In this document: positions 1 through 6,396 of the stretch, piece after piece | How the letters are laid out: each line of letters begins with the position of its first letter | How positions within the stretch are numbered: the first letter of the stretch is position 1 | NCBI GenBank assembly: GCA_002297645.1 | Contig: DBMH01000040.1 | Span: 541-7,148 of the forward strand | Origin: Rhodanobacteraceae bacterium UBA703 | GTDB lineage: Bacteria; Pseudomonadota; Gammaproteobacteria; Xanthomonadales; Rhodanobacteraceae | Reading direction: 5' to 3' | DNA: 6,608 nucleotides | Translations under genes and position numbers: made by a program | Notes under the pieces: generated by a model | What the model was told of the DNA's origin: nothing | Databases searched by the model: none | What the model saw: the letters and a program-made list of their open reading frames with translations, nothing else

Positions 1-1345
1 GATGGAATTCCAGTTCGGCACGAACTGGGCGTACTACTCGCACTACGTCGGCGACATCTTCGGCACCCCGCTGGCGATCGAGGGGCTGATGGCGTTCTTC
101 CTCGAGGCGACCTTCATCGGCCTGTTCTTCTTCGGCTGGGACAAGCTCTCGCGCGTCAAGCACCTCGTCGTGACATTCCTGCTCGCGCTGGCGACGAATC
201 TCTCCGCCCTGTGGATCCTGATCGCGAACGCGTGGATGCAGAACCCCGTCGGCAGCGAGTTCAACCTCGACACGATGCGCATGGAGGTCACCTCGTTCAG
301 CGAAGTCCTCTTCAACCCGGTGGCGCAGTCGAAGTTCGTGCACACGGTCAGCGCCGGCTACGTGCTCGGCGCGATGTTCGTGCTGTCGATCAGCGCGTGG
401 TACCTGCTCAAGGGCCGCAACGTCGAGTTCGCCAAGCGCTCGATGACGGTCGCGGCGAGCTTCGGCCTCGCCGCCTCGCTCAGCGTCGTGGTGCTCGGCG
501 ACGAGTCCGGCTACACCGTGTCGGAAAACCAGAAGATGAAGCTCGCCGCGATCGAGGCGATGTGGGAGACCGAACCGGCCCCCGCCTCGTTCACCGCGTT
601 CGGTTTTCCCGACGTCGCCGAACGCAAGACGCACCTCGCGATCCACATCCCATGGGTCATGGGCATCATCGGAACGCGCTCGCTCGACACCGTGATGCCG
701 GGCATCAACGATCTCGTCGCCGATGCGGAACGTCGCATCGGCAACGGCATCCTCGCCTACCGCGCCATGCAGGCACTGCGGTCGAACGGCGACGACGTCC
801 AGGCGCGTGCCGCGTTCGAGTCGCACAAGGGCGACCTCGGCTACGCGCTGCTGCTGAAGAAATTCATCGACGACCCGTCGAAGGCGACCCCGACCGACAT
901 CCGCAACGCCGCCGACAGCACGATCCCGAACGTGCCGGTGCTGTTCTGGTCGTTCCGCCTCATGGTCGCCTGCGGACTCTGGTTCATCGCACTGTTCGCC
1001 TACTCGTTCTGGCTCTCGGCGCGGCGCGAACTCGACCGCCATCGCTGGTACCTCAAGGCGGCGCTGTGGAGCCTGCCGCTGCCGTGGCTGGCGGCGGAGC
1101 TCGGCTGGATCGTCGCCGAGCACGGCCGCCAGCCGTGGGCGATCGAGGGCGTGCTGCCGACGGCACTCGGCGTCTCTTCCGTGTCGGCCGCGCAGGTCGC
1201 GACGAGCCTGATCGGCTTCGTGCTGTTCTACACGGCGCTCGCCGTCGTCGACGCGATGCTGATGCTGAAGTACGCGCGCAAGGGACCGGACGGGCTCGGC
1301 ATGTGGCCCGCGGCACTGCCGTCGACGGGAGCGAGCCATGCTTGA
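1..1345 (+). CDS. cydA: Cytochrome bd quinol oxidase subunit I (CydA), 5'-truncated by the window edge
   Basis: Membrane subunit that oxidises quinol and carries the haems of the bd oxidase, which reduces O2 to water without pumping protons. The visible 447 residues align to my recollection of E. coli CydA with a constant offset of 72 at every landmark checked, so about 72 residues, including the haem ligand H19, lie upstream. The first visible ATG is internal (E. coli M73), not the start. Landmarks by window residue, with E. coli number in brackets: E27 (99) and E35 (107) in the IEGLMAFFLE stretch, haem b558 ligands H114 (186) and M321 (393), R319 (391), Q-loop K180 (252) and E185 (257) after GDESGY, and E373 (445) and R376 (448) in AEHGRQPW. 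The insert between Q-loop and M321 is full length, so this is the long Q-loop (E. coli) type, not a CioA-like short form. The gene is intact to its TGA stop, which overlaps cydB. Family assignment is very secure. Confidence 0.98.
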   Translation, partial: MEFQFGTNWAYYSHYVGDIFGTPLAIEGLMAFFLEATFIGLFFFGWDKLSRVKHLVVTFLLALATNLSALWILIANAWMQNPVGSEFNLDTMRMEVTSFSEVLFNPVAQSKFVHTVSAGYVLGAMFVLSISAWYLLKGRNVEFAKRSMTVAASFGLAASLSVVVLGDESGYTVSENQKMKLAAIEAMWETEPAPASFTAFGFPDVAERKTHLAIHIPWVMGIIGTRSLDTVMPGINDLVADAERRIGNGILAYRAMQALRSNGDDVQARAAFESHKGDLGYALLLKKFIDDPSKATPTDIRNAADSTIPNVPVLFWSFRLMVACGLWFIALFAYSFWLSARRELDRHRWYLKAALWSLPLPWLAAELGWIVAEHGRQPWAIEGVLPTALGVSSVSAAQVATSLIGFVLFYTALAVVDAMLMLKYARKGPDGLGMWPAALPSTGASHA

Positions 1346-2468
1346 CTACGAAACCCTGCGCGTCCTGTGGTGGCTGCTGCTCGGCGTGCTGCTGGTCGGC
1401 TTCGCGATCATGGACGGGTTCGACCTCGGCATCGCCGCGCTGCTGCGCGCACTCGCGTACGACGACGACGAGCGCCGCGCGCTGCTCGAAACGATCGAAC
1501 CGACCTGGGAAGGCAACCAGGTCTGGCTGATCCTCGGCGCCGGCGCCGTGTTCGCGGCGTGGCCGCTGCTGTACGCGGCGGCCTTCTCGGGTTTCTATTT
1601 CGCGATGCTGCTGACCCTGCTGGCATTCATCGTGCGCCCGGTCGGCTTCAACTTCCGCAACAAGATCGCCGACCCGCGCTGGCGCGGCACCTGGGACTGG
1701 CTGCTCGTCGTCGCCGGCATCGTGCCGGCACTGATCTTCGGCGTGGCGTTCGGCAACCTGTTTCTCGGCGTCCCGTTCCGCTACGACGACACGCTGCGCA
1801 TGAGCTACGAAGGCGGATTCGTCGGCCTGCTGCATCCGTTCGCGCTGCTGGCCGGACTCGTCTCCGTCGCGATGCTGCTGATGCACGGCGCCGCCTGGGC
1901 GGCGGTCAAGGCGGACGAGTCGATCGCGCACCGCGCGACACGCCTGCTGGTCTTCATCGCGCCGGCCTTCGTGCTGTTCTACGCGCTCGCCGGGGCGTGG
2001 CTCGCGTTCGGGCTGCCGGGCTACGCGATCGCCGGAGGCGCCGTCGTCGGCGGACCGTCGAACCCGCTGGCGAAGGCGGTCGCGCCGATGGCGAGCTGGT
2101 TCCACGGGCCGCTGGCGACCTGGGCCTGCATCGCGGCGGGCGTGGCGATCGTGACGGCGCTGGCCGTGCCGGCGCTGGGATTCCAGCGCGCGCACAAGAG
2201 CGCGTTCGTCGCCAGCTCGCTCGCCATCGCCGGCACGATCTTCTCCGCCGGGTTCGCGCTGTTTCCGTTCCTGCTGCCGTCGAGTATCGAAGGGCGCAGC
2301 AGCCTGACGATCTGGGACGCGTCGAGCAGCCGGACCACGCTCGGGCTGATGCTGCTGGCGACGGCGATCTTCCTGCCGCTGATCCTCGCCTACACGGCCT
2401 GGGTATATCGCGTGCTGCGCGGTCGCGTGACGCTCGAACACGTGCGCAAGTCGCACGGGATGTATTGA
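1338..2468 (+). CDS. cydB: Cytochrome bd quinol oxidase subunit II (CydB)
   Basis: Second large membrane subunit of the bd oxidase; it pairs with CydA and is needed for stable haem insertion. The product is 376 residues against 379 in E. coli, and it is collinear from the first residues (MLDYETLR against MIDYEVLR). Conserved family stretches are WWLLLGVLLVGFAIMDGFD (residues 11-29), EGNQVWLI (58-65), AAWPLLYAAAFSGFY, the RPVGFNFRNK loop, GVAFGNL, and near the end FPFLLPSS, SLTIWDASSS and YTAWVYRVL. Hydropathy suggests the usual nine or so membrane segments. The position equivalent to E. coli CydB D58 is Glu58 here, a conservative change. The ATG lies inside the end of cydA (8-nt overlap, ATG before TGA), with GGGAG at 1327-1331 as a moderate ribosome site, so translational coupling to cydA is likely. 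The next gene, cydX, is unusually far away (119 nt). Confidence 0.98.
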   Translation: MLDYETLRVLWWLLLGVLLVGFAIMDGFDLGIAALLRALAYDDDERRALLETIEPTWEGNQVWLILGAGAVFAAWPLLYAAAFSGFYFAMLLTLLAFIVRPVGFNFRNKIADPRWRGTWDWLLVVAGIVPALIFGVAFGNLFLGVPFRYDDTLRMSYEGGFVGLLHPFALLAGLVSVAMLLMHGAAWAAVKADESIAHRATRLLVFIAPAFVLFYALAGAWLAFGLPGYAIAGGAVVGGPSNPLAKAVAPMASWFHGPLATWACIAAGVAIVTALAVPALGFQRAHKSAFVASSLAIAGTIFSAGFALFPFLLPSSIEGRSSLTIWDASSSRTTLGLMLLATAIFLPLILAYTAWVYRVLRGRVTLEHVRKSHGMY

Positions 2469-2475
2469 TGAGGCG

Positions 2476-2566
2476 GGGAATGGGGAATCGGGAATAGAGA
2501 ATCGAAAGCGCACCCGAATCGACGCGGACCGCTTTTCCGATTCCCGATCCTTCATTCTCGAGTCCC
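2476..2566. repeat. Opposed arms of GGGAAT heptad repeats between cydB and cydX
   Basis: The left arm has four 7-bp units in perfect register from 2476: GGGAATG, GGGAATC, GGGAATA, GAGAATC (2476-2503). The right arm, read on the minus strand, has units in the same 7-bp register from 2566 downward: GGGACTC, GAGAATG, AAGGATC, GGGAATC (2566-2539). The arms therefore face each other across a 35-nt centre. A transcript could fold: GAATCGAAAGCG (2499-2510) pairs with CGCTTTTCCGATTC (2530-2543) apart from a 2-nt bulge, and ATCGGGAAT (2487-2495) can alternatively pair with ATTCCCGAT (2540-2548). There is no U-tract, so it is not a classical terminator. From general familiarity, GGGAATC-like intergenic runs are common in Xanthomonadaceae genomes; I cannot check this here. 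It may modulate mRNA processing or cydX expression, or simply be a REP-like genomic repeat. Confidence 0.8.
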
Positions 2567-2573
2567 GCAAACC

Positions 2574-2579
2574 GGAGGT
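2574..2579 (+). promoter_or_regulatory. Strong ribosome binding site of cydX
   Basis: GGAGGT lies 8 nt upstream of the ATG at 2588. It is the best Shine-Dalgarno match in the window and supports translation of the 43-codon gene that follows. It sits just outside the right arm of the heptad repeat, so folding of the repeat need not hide it. Confidence 0.8.
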
Positions 2580-2587
2580 TCGCACCC

Positions 2588-2719
2588 ATGTGGTACTTCA
2601 GCTGGATCCTCGGCCTGGGCCTCGCGCTGGCCTTCGCGATCCTCAACGCGATGTGGTTCGAGCTGCGGGCCGACGAGAAGGCGGACGAGCCCGCGGACGC
2701 GGACGCTCCACCGCACTGA
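2588..2719 (+). CDS. cydX: CydX, small third subunit of cytochrome bd oxidase (YbgT/CydX family)
   Basis: A 43-residue single-pass membrane protein that binds CydA and stabilises the haems of the bd oxidase. It begins MWYFSWILGLGLALAFAI, a near match to the E. coli CydX start MWYFAWILG, which is the family signature. One hydrophobic helix (about residues 3-23) is followed by a charged tail, FELRADEKADE, ending in acidic and proline residues (PADADAPPH). E. coli CydX is about 37 residues, so the length is normal with a slightly longer tail. The tail is the variable part of the family. The start is fixed by GGAGGT at 2574-2579 and by the conserved MWYF. In E. coli the gene follows cydB almost directly; here a repeat-filled 119-nt spacer intervenes. 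The gene is shorter than many gene-calling cut-offs and may be missing from automatic annotations. Confidence 0.95.
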   Translation: MWYFSWILGLGLALAFAILNAMWFELRADEKADEPADADAPPH

Positions 2720-2737
2720 CGCCGGCCCGCGCGGCGC

Positions 2738-2754
2738 GCGTGACACCGTCACGC
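2738..2754. promoter_or_regulatory. Perfect inverted repeat, candidate operator or short terminator stem
   Basis: GCGTGAC-ACC-GTCACGC is a 7-bp perfect dyad with a 3-nt spacer, starting 19 nt after the cydX stop. It overlaps the candidate -35 element (GTGACA, 2740-2745) of the downstream hydrolase gene, a position expected for a repressor site. It could equally be the stem of a weak terminator for the cyd operon, but no T-run follows. No known regulator motif is recognised with confidence. Confidence 0.45.
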
Positions 2755-2768
2755 CGGTCGGCTAGCGT
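2740..2768 (+). promoter_or_regulatory. Candidate sigma70-type promoter of the VirJ/AcvB-like gene
   Basis: GTGACA (2740-2745) matches five of six bases of the TTGACA -35 consensus. TAGCGT (2763-2768) after a 17-nt spacer keeps the T, A and final T of the -10 consensus. Transcription would start near 2775, giving a short leader before the ribosome site at 2786. This would separate the hydrolase-mprF unit from the cyd operon. Prediction by eye only. Confidence 0.45.
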
Positions 2769-2785
2769 GGTGTCGTCCCTCCGCC

Positions 2786-2789
2786 AGGA
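2786..2789 (+). promoter_or_regulatory. Ribosome binding site supporting the GTG start at 2798
   Basis: AGGA is placed 8 nt before GTG at 2798. It decides the start: the GTG gives a complete secretion signal, whereas later in-frame starts would remove it. Confidence 0.6.
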
Positions 2790-2797
2790 ATCCACGC

Positions 2798-3643
2798 GTG
2801 ATCCGTCCCGCCTGCGCCGCGCTGCTCGCGTTGCTGCTGGCAGCGTCCGTGGCCCCGCGCACGCTCGCCGCCGCGACCTCCCCCGGACCGACCCCGAAAC
2901 CTCGTGCAGCCGCCTCGAAAGCGAGGACGCCGCCGCCGCGCGACCCGCAGGCCGAGCGCTGGATCGACGCCGGCGTCTTCGGCGAAGTCGCGCTCTACAG
3001 GCCGGCCGGCACGACGCGCGGTCTCGCGCTGTTCGCTTCCGGCGACGGCGGCTGGAACCTCGGCGTGACCGACATGGCGCACCAGGCCGCCGCCGCCGGC
3101 TACTGGGTCGCCGGCTTCAGCACGCCCCTGTTGCTGAAGAACCTCGACGGCCGCGACGCCGAATGCAGCGACAGCGACGGCCTGCTGGCGGATCTCGGCG
3201 ACGATCTCGTGCGCCGGCTCGGCCTGCCGCCCGGCACGCGGCCGGTGCTCATCGGCTATTCCTCCGGCGCCACGCTGGTCTATGCCGCGCTCGCCGCCGA
3301 TGCCGGCCGGCGCTTCGGCGGCGGCGTCAGCCTCGGCTTCTGTCCCGACCTGCTGATCCGCAAGCCGTTCTGTCCGGGCAGGGGCGGCCTCACCGCGCAC
3401 TGGCAGAAACGGCCGCCGACCTGGGTGTTCGACAAGCGCGAGACCGTGCAGGTGCCGTGGCGCATCCTGCAGGGCGAGAGCGACCAGGTCTGCGATCCGA
3501 AGTTCGCGCCGGAATTCGCCGCCGGGCAGAAGGACGCCCGCGCCGTGATGCTGCCGAAGGTCGGCCACGGCTTCGGCGTGCCGAGGAACTGGATGCCGCA
3601 GTACGTGCGGAGCGTGTCGGAACTGCTCGACGCCACGCAATGA
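2798..3643 (+). CDS. VirJ/AcvB-family periplasmic alpha/beta-hydrolase, probable aminoacyl-phosphatidylglycerol hydrolase
   Basis: A 281-residue protein with a Sec signal peptide (MIRP, then a hydrophobic run at 7-19, cleavage probably near 24-26), so it acts in the periplasm. A Pro/Ala/Lys-rich linker (about 28-50) leads into one VirJ-type domain. Visible landmarks are ALFASGDGGW (77-86), the nucleophile elbow GYSSG (153-157, Ser155), SLGFCPD (178-184), LQGESDQVCD (224-233, Asp229 or Asp233 as catalytic acid) and GHGFG (256-260, His257). Cys123, Cys182, Cys192 and Cys232 could form disulfides. Relatives include Agrobacterium AcvB/VirJ and, from memory, P. aeruginosa PA0919; AcvB and PA0919 are described as hydrolases of lysyl-PG and alanyl-PG respectively, each encoded beside an MprF/LpiA synthase. 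mprF follows here after 56 nt, so removing the amino acid from aminoacyl-PG is the likely role. Size fits a single VirJ domain rather than two-domain AcvB. The start codon is GTG. Family is secure; substrate is inferred. Confidence 0.87.
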   Translation: MIRPACAALLALLLAASVAPRTLAAATSPGPTPKPRAAASKARTPPPRDPQAERWIDAGVFGEVALYRPAGTTRGLALFASGDGGWNLGVTDMAHQAAAAGYWVAGFSTPLLLKNLDGRDAECSDSDGLLADLGDDLVRRLGLPPGTRPVLIGYSSGATLVYAALAADAGRRFGGGVSLGFCPDLLIRKPFCPGRGGLTAHWQKRPPTWVFDKRETVQVPWRILQGESDQVCDPKFAPEFAAGQKDARAVMLPKVGHGFGVPRNWMPQYVRSVSELLDATQ

Positions 3644-3645
3644 GG

Positions 3646-3655
3646 CCCGCGCGGG
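3646..3655. repeat. Short GC palindrome between the hydrolase gene and mprF
   Basis: CCCGCGCGGG is a perfect 10-bp palindrome two bases after the hydrolase stop codon (3641-3643). In so GC-rich a genome such a palindrome is not surprising. It could be a weak regulator site or have no role. Confidence 0.3.
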
Positions 3656-3666
3656 TTCGCGGCAGG

Positions 3667-3672
3667 TAAAAT
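3667..3672 (+). promoter_or_regulatory. Candidate -10 element upstream of mprF
   Basis: TAAAAT matches five of six bases of the -10 consensus and is one of few AT-rich spots in the window, 27 nt before the mprF ATG. No good -35 is visible 16-18 nt upstream, so this would be a weak or activator-dependent internal promoter. mprF may mainly be read from the promoter upstream of the hydrolase gene. Confidence 0.35.
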
Positions 3673-3699
3673 CGCGCGGATCGCCACGGAAAGCACGCC

Positions 3700-6354
3700 A
3701 TGAGTGAGGAAGCCGTCCCACATGCGGAAGCCGGTCAACCGCGCGGCTGGCGCGCCCGCCTGCGCTGGCTGGTTCCGATCATCTTCCTCGCCCTGGTCGC
3801 CTGGCTGCTCGTGCGCGGCATCGGCGAGTTCAACCTGCAGGAGATGCAGCGCACCCTGCTCGAAGTGCCGACGCCGACCGCGCTCGGGATCGCCGCGCTG
3901 GCGCTGGCCGCAGTCGCCTTCACCGGCCTCATCGACACGGCGATCGCACGCTGGCTCGGCCTGCCGATGCCGGCGCGGGAAGTACTGAACCTCGCCTTCG
4001 TCGCCAATGCCTTGTCGAACACGCTGAACCTGTCCGGCGCGGTCGGCTCCGGCGTGCGCCTGCTCGGCCTGTCGACGCACGGCATCCCGCTGCCGACCAG
4101 CGCCGCGCTGGTCGGACTGCAGGTGCTGTCCCTGCCCCTCGGCCTGTCGGTGCTGATCGTGGCCACCCTCGCGCTCGGTTCGACGCCGATCACGCCGGGC
4201 GCGACGTCGCACTGGATCGCGGTCGGCGTGCTGGTGGCCGCGGCCGCCTATCTCCCCGCCTTCTTCGTGCTGACCTCGCGCCGTCGCCTGATGCGATGGC
4301 TGCCGCACGGCATGGACCTGCCGCCGCTGCGGCTGAAGCTCGCGCTGGCCGCGCTGTCGTTCCTCGACTGGCTGTTCGCCGCCGCCGTGCTGTACGCCTG
4401 CCTCTACGTCACCGGCGTGCACGTCAAGGCCGGGCCGATGCTCGGCAGCTTCGCCGCGGCGCAGACGCTGGGACTGCTGAGCCTGATCCCCGGCGGCTTC
4501 GGCGTGTTCGACGGCCTGATGCTGCTGGCGCTGACCAGCGACGGCTACGAGAGTGCGGCCGTGCTGTCGGCGCTGTTCCTGTTCCGCATCGTCTACTACC
4601 TCGTGCCGCTGCTGGCCGGCCTCTATCTCGGCTCGGGCATGCTGGCCGAGCGCCTGCCGGCGGTGGCGCGGGCGAGCAGCCGCCTGCGTGCCCATCCGCT
4701 GTTCGGCCTGCTCGGCCTGCCCGCCAGCCTGCTCGCGGGCCTCGGCATCCGCGTGCTGGCGGCACTGACCTTCCTCGCCGGCCTCGTGCTGCTCGCTTCC
4801 GCCGCGATTCCGAGCGTGCACGAGCACATCGAGGTCGTGCGCGAGCATCTTCCGCTGGCGGCGGTCGAAAGCTCCTACTGGCTGTCGATCCTGACCGGCG
4901 TGCTGCTGCTCGGCCTCGGCCGCGGCATCGACGGGCGCCTGCGCGTCGCCTACCGGCTCGCCTCGATCATGCTCGTCGTCGGCGCCGCGCTGGCGATCAC
5001 CAAGGGCCTGCATTTCGGCGAAGCGGCGTTCCTGCTCGCGATCGCGGTCCTGCTGCGCACGCGCAAGCGCGAGTTCACCCAGCGCGCGATGAGCCTGACC
5101 TCGCTGACGACGTTCACGTGGTTCGCCGGACTGATCCTGGTCGTGCTGGCGTTCTTCGCCGCCGGCCTGTTCGCGGTGCTCGGCGACGACAGCTTCGACC
5201 TCTGGTACTTCGGCCACGGCGAGCATTCGTCCAAGTTCGCGCGCGGCCTGTTCGCCGCCGCGCTCGGACTGGCGATCTACCTGATCTGGCAGTCGTTCTC
5301 GGTACGCCGCCCGGCATTGAAACACCCGGATCGCGGCGAACTCGAGCGCGCGCGCGAGGTGTACCGGCAACACGGCGGGGGCGAGTTCGGCCACCTGACG
5401 TTCATGGGCGACAAGCATCTCTTCTGGTCCGGCGACCACGGAGCTGGCAAAGGCCGCGCCGTGGTCGCCTACGGCGCGGTACGCGACCGTCTCGTCGCCC
5501 TCGGTTCGCCGTGCGGCCCCGAGGGCGGGATCAAGCGGGCGATCCTGGATTTCCGCCAGTTCGCCGACGCACAGGACCGCGTCCCGCTGTTCTACGAAGT
5601 GCTGGAACCGGACCTGTCGCTCTACCACGACCTCGGCTTCGACCTGTTCAAGCTCGGCGAGCTGGCGACGATCCGCCTGTCCGAGTTCACGCTGGCCGGC
5701 AAGCGCTGGGAGGACCTGCGCCAGGCGGTCAACCGCTCGGTCAAGGAACGCCTGACGTTCGAACTCGTGGAGCCGCCGTTCGACACCGTGCTGCTGAGCG
5801 AGGTCGAGCGCGTGTCCGACGCCTGGCTCGCCGACAAGGGGGCGCGCGAGAAAGGCTTCTCGCTCGGCCGCTTCGACGAGGACTATTTTTCGTGGAGCCC
5901 GCTGGCGCTGGTACGCCGCGACGGCGAGCTGATGGCGTTCGCGAACGTGCTGCCGCCCTACGGCCCCGGAGGCACCGCGAGCGTCGACCTGATGCGCCAC
6001 GTCGACGCGGCGCCGCGCGGCACGATGGATTTCCTGTTCGCCCGCGTCATGCAATGGGCACGGGAGCAGGGCCACGAGCGCTTCAGCCTCGGCATGGCTC
6101 CGCTGTCGGCGGTCGGCGACAACCCGTACGCCCGCATCAACGAACGCCTCGCCGCGCTCGCGTTCCAGTACGGCGGCCGTTTCTACAACTACCAGGGTCT
6201 GCGCCGTTACAAGGAGAAGTTCGGTCCCGAGTGGACCGGCGCCTATCTCGCGTATCCGCGCGGATCGTGGGTGCCGGGCCTGCTGATCGACATCGCGGCC
6301 CTGGTCGCCGGCGGTTATCGGCGCTTCCTGTTCGGCGGGCGCCAGCCGGGCTAG
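3700..6354 (+). CDS. mprF: Aminoacyl-phosphatidylglycerol synthase/flippase MprF
   Basis: A bifunctional membrane protein: the cytoplasmic C-terminal domain transfers an amino acid from aminoacyl-tRNA to phosphatidylglycerol, and the membrane domain flips the product outward, lowering surface charge and increasing resistance to cationic peptides and acid. It has 884 residues, close to the roughly 881 of P. aeruginosa MprF. About 14 hydrophobic segments lie between residues 22 and 530, including the family stretch LIPGGFGVFDG (262-272). The synthase (DUF2156) domain spans about 545-855. Its landmarks are MGDKHLFWS (569-577), YGAVRDRLVALGSPCG (591-606), FYEVL (631-635), SVDLMRH (761-767), RGTMDFLF (773-780), FSLGMAPLS (795-803) and FYNYQGLRRYKEKF (828-841). 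No domain is missing or broken. ATG 3700 is preceded by GGAAAG (3688-3693). The hydrolase gene is 56 nt upstream, so the two are probably co-expressed. Whether lysine, alanine or another amino acid is used cannot be told from the sequence by eye. Confidence 0.95.
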   Translation: MSEEAVPHAEAGQPRGWRARLRWLVPIIFLALVAWLLVRGIGEFNLQEMQRTLLEVPTPTALGIAALALAAVAFTGLIDTAIARWLGLPMPAREVLNLAFVANALSNTLNLSGAVGSGVRLLGLSTHGIPLPTSAALVGLQVLSLPLGLSVLIVATLALGSTPITPGATSHWIAVGVLVAAAAYLPAFFVLTSRRRLMRWLPHGMDLPPLRLKLALAALSFLDWLFAAAVLYACLYVTGVHVKAGPMLGSFAAAQTLGLLSLIPGGFGVFDGLMLLALTSDGYESAAVLSALFLFRIVYYLVPLLAGLYLGSGMLAERLPAVARASSRLRAHPLFGLLGLPASLLAGLGIRVLAALTFLAGLVLLASAAIPSVHEHIEVVREHLPLAAVESSYWLSILTGVLLLGLGRGIDGRLRVAYRLASIMLVVGAALAITKGLHFGEAAFLLAIAVLLRTRKREFTQRAMSLTSLTTFTWFAGLILVVLAFFAAGLFAVLGDDSFDLWYFGHGEHSSKFARGLFAAALGLAIYLIWQSFSVRRPALKHPDRGELERAREVYRQHGGGEFGHLTFMGDKHLFWSGDHGAGKGRAVVAYGAVRDRLVALGSPCGPEGGIKRAILDFRQFADAQDRVPLFYEVLEPDLSLYHDLGFDLFKLGELATIRLSEFTLAGKRWEDLRQAVNRSVKERLTFELVEPPFDTVLLSEVERVSDAWLADKGAREKGFSLGRFDEDYFSWSPLALVRRDGELMAFANVLPPYGPGGTASVDLMRHVDAAPRGTMDFLFARVMQWAREQGHERFSLGMAPLSAVGDNPYARINERLAALAFQYGGRFYNYQGLRRYKEKFGPEWTGAYLAYPRGSWVPGLLIDIAALVAGGYRRFLFGGRQPG

Positions 6355-6363
6355 GCTCGCTTT

Positions 6364-6396
6364 GGATCTCCGCATCCGCGCCGGCACGGAGAATCC
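6364..6396 (+). terminator. Weak hairpin after mprF, possible terminator
   Basis: GGATCTCCG (6364-6372) pairs with CGGAGAATCC (6387-6396) with one bulged base and a 14-nt loop, starting 10 nt after the mprF stop. There is no following T-run, so intrinsic termination is doubtful. It may protect the mRNA 3' end or stall polymerase before Rho action. Confidence 0.35.

Noticed and set aside
2..4. The first ATG of the window as the start of cydA
   Set aside because: It corresponds to an internal methionine (E. coli M73), and essential N-terminal parts including the H19 ligand would be missing. The gene clearly continues upstream of the window.
2467..2496. A 9-codon ATG frame starting in the cydB stop (ATGAGG to TAG)
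   Set aside because: It reads straight through the heptad repeat and has no dedicated ribosome site; ATGA overlaps of this type arise by chance at TGATG stops.
2476..2566. The repeat region as a CRISPR array or an intrinsic terminator
   Set aside because: Units are 7 bp without spacers, which excludes CRISPR. The hairpin lacks a T-run and is followed by a gene of the same operon.
1053..2585. A 510-codon minus-strand frame antisense to cydA and cydB
   Set aside because: Same Arg/Gln/Glu-rich shadow composition; it lies opposite two genes whose family identity is certain.
2590..3669. A 359-codon plus-strand frame overlapping cydX and the hydrolase gene
   Set aside because: Arg-rich shadow. 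The other frames give a clear CydX and a clear VirJ-type hydrolase.
2762..3721. A 319-codon minus-strand frame opposite the hydrolase gene
   Set aside because: Shadow of the real gene, without a ribosome site or recognisable domain.
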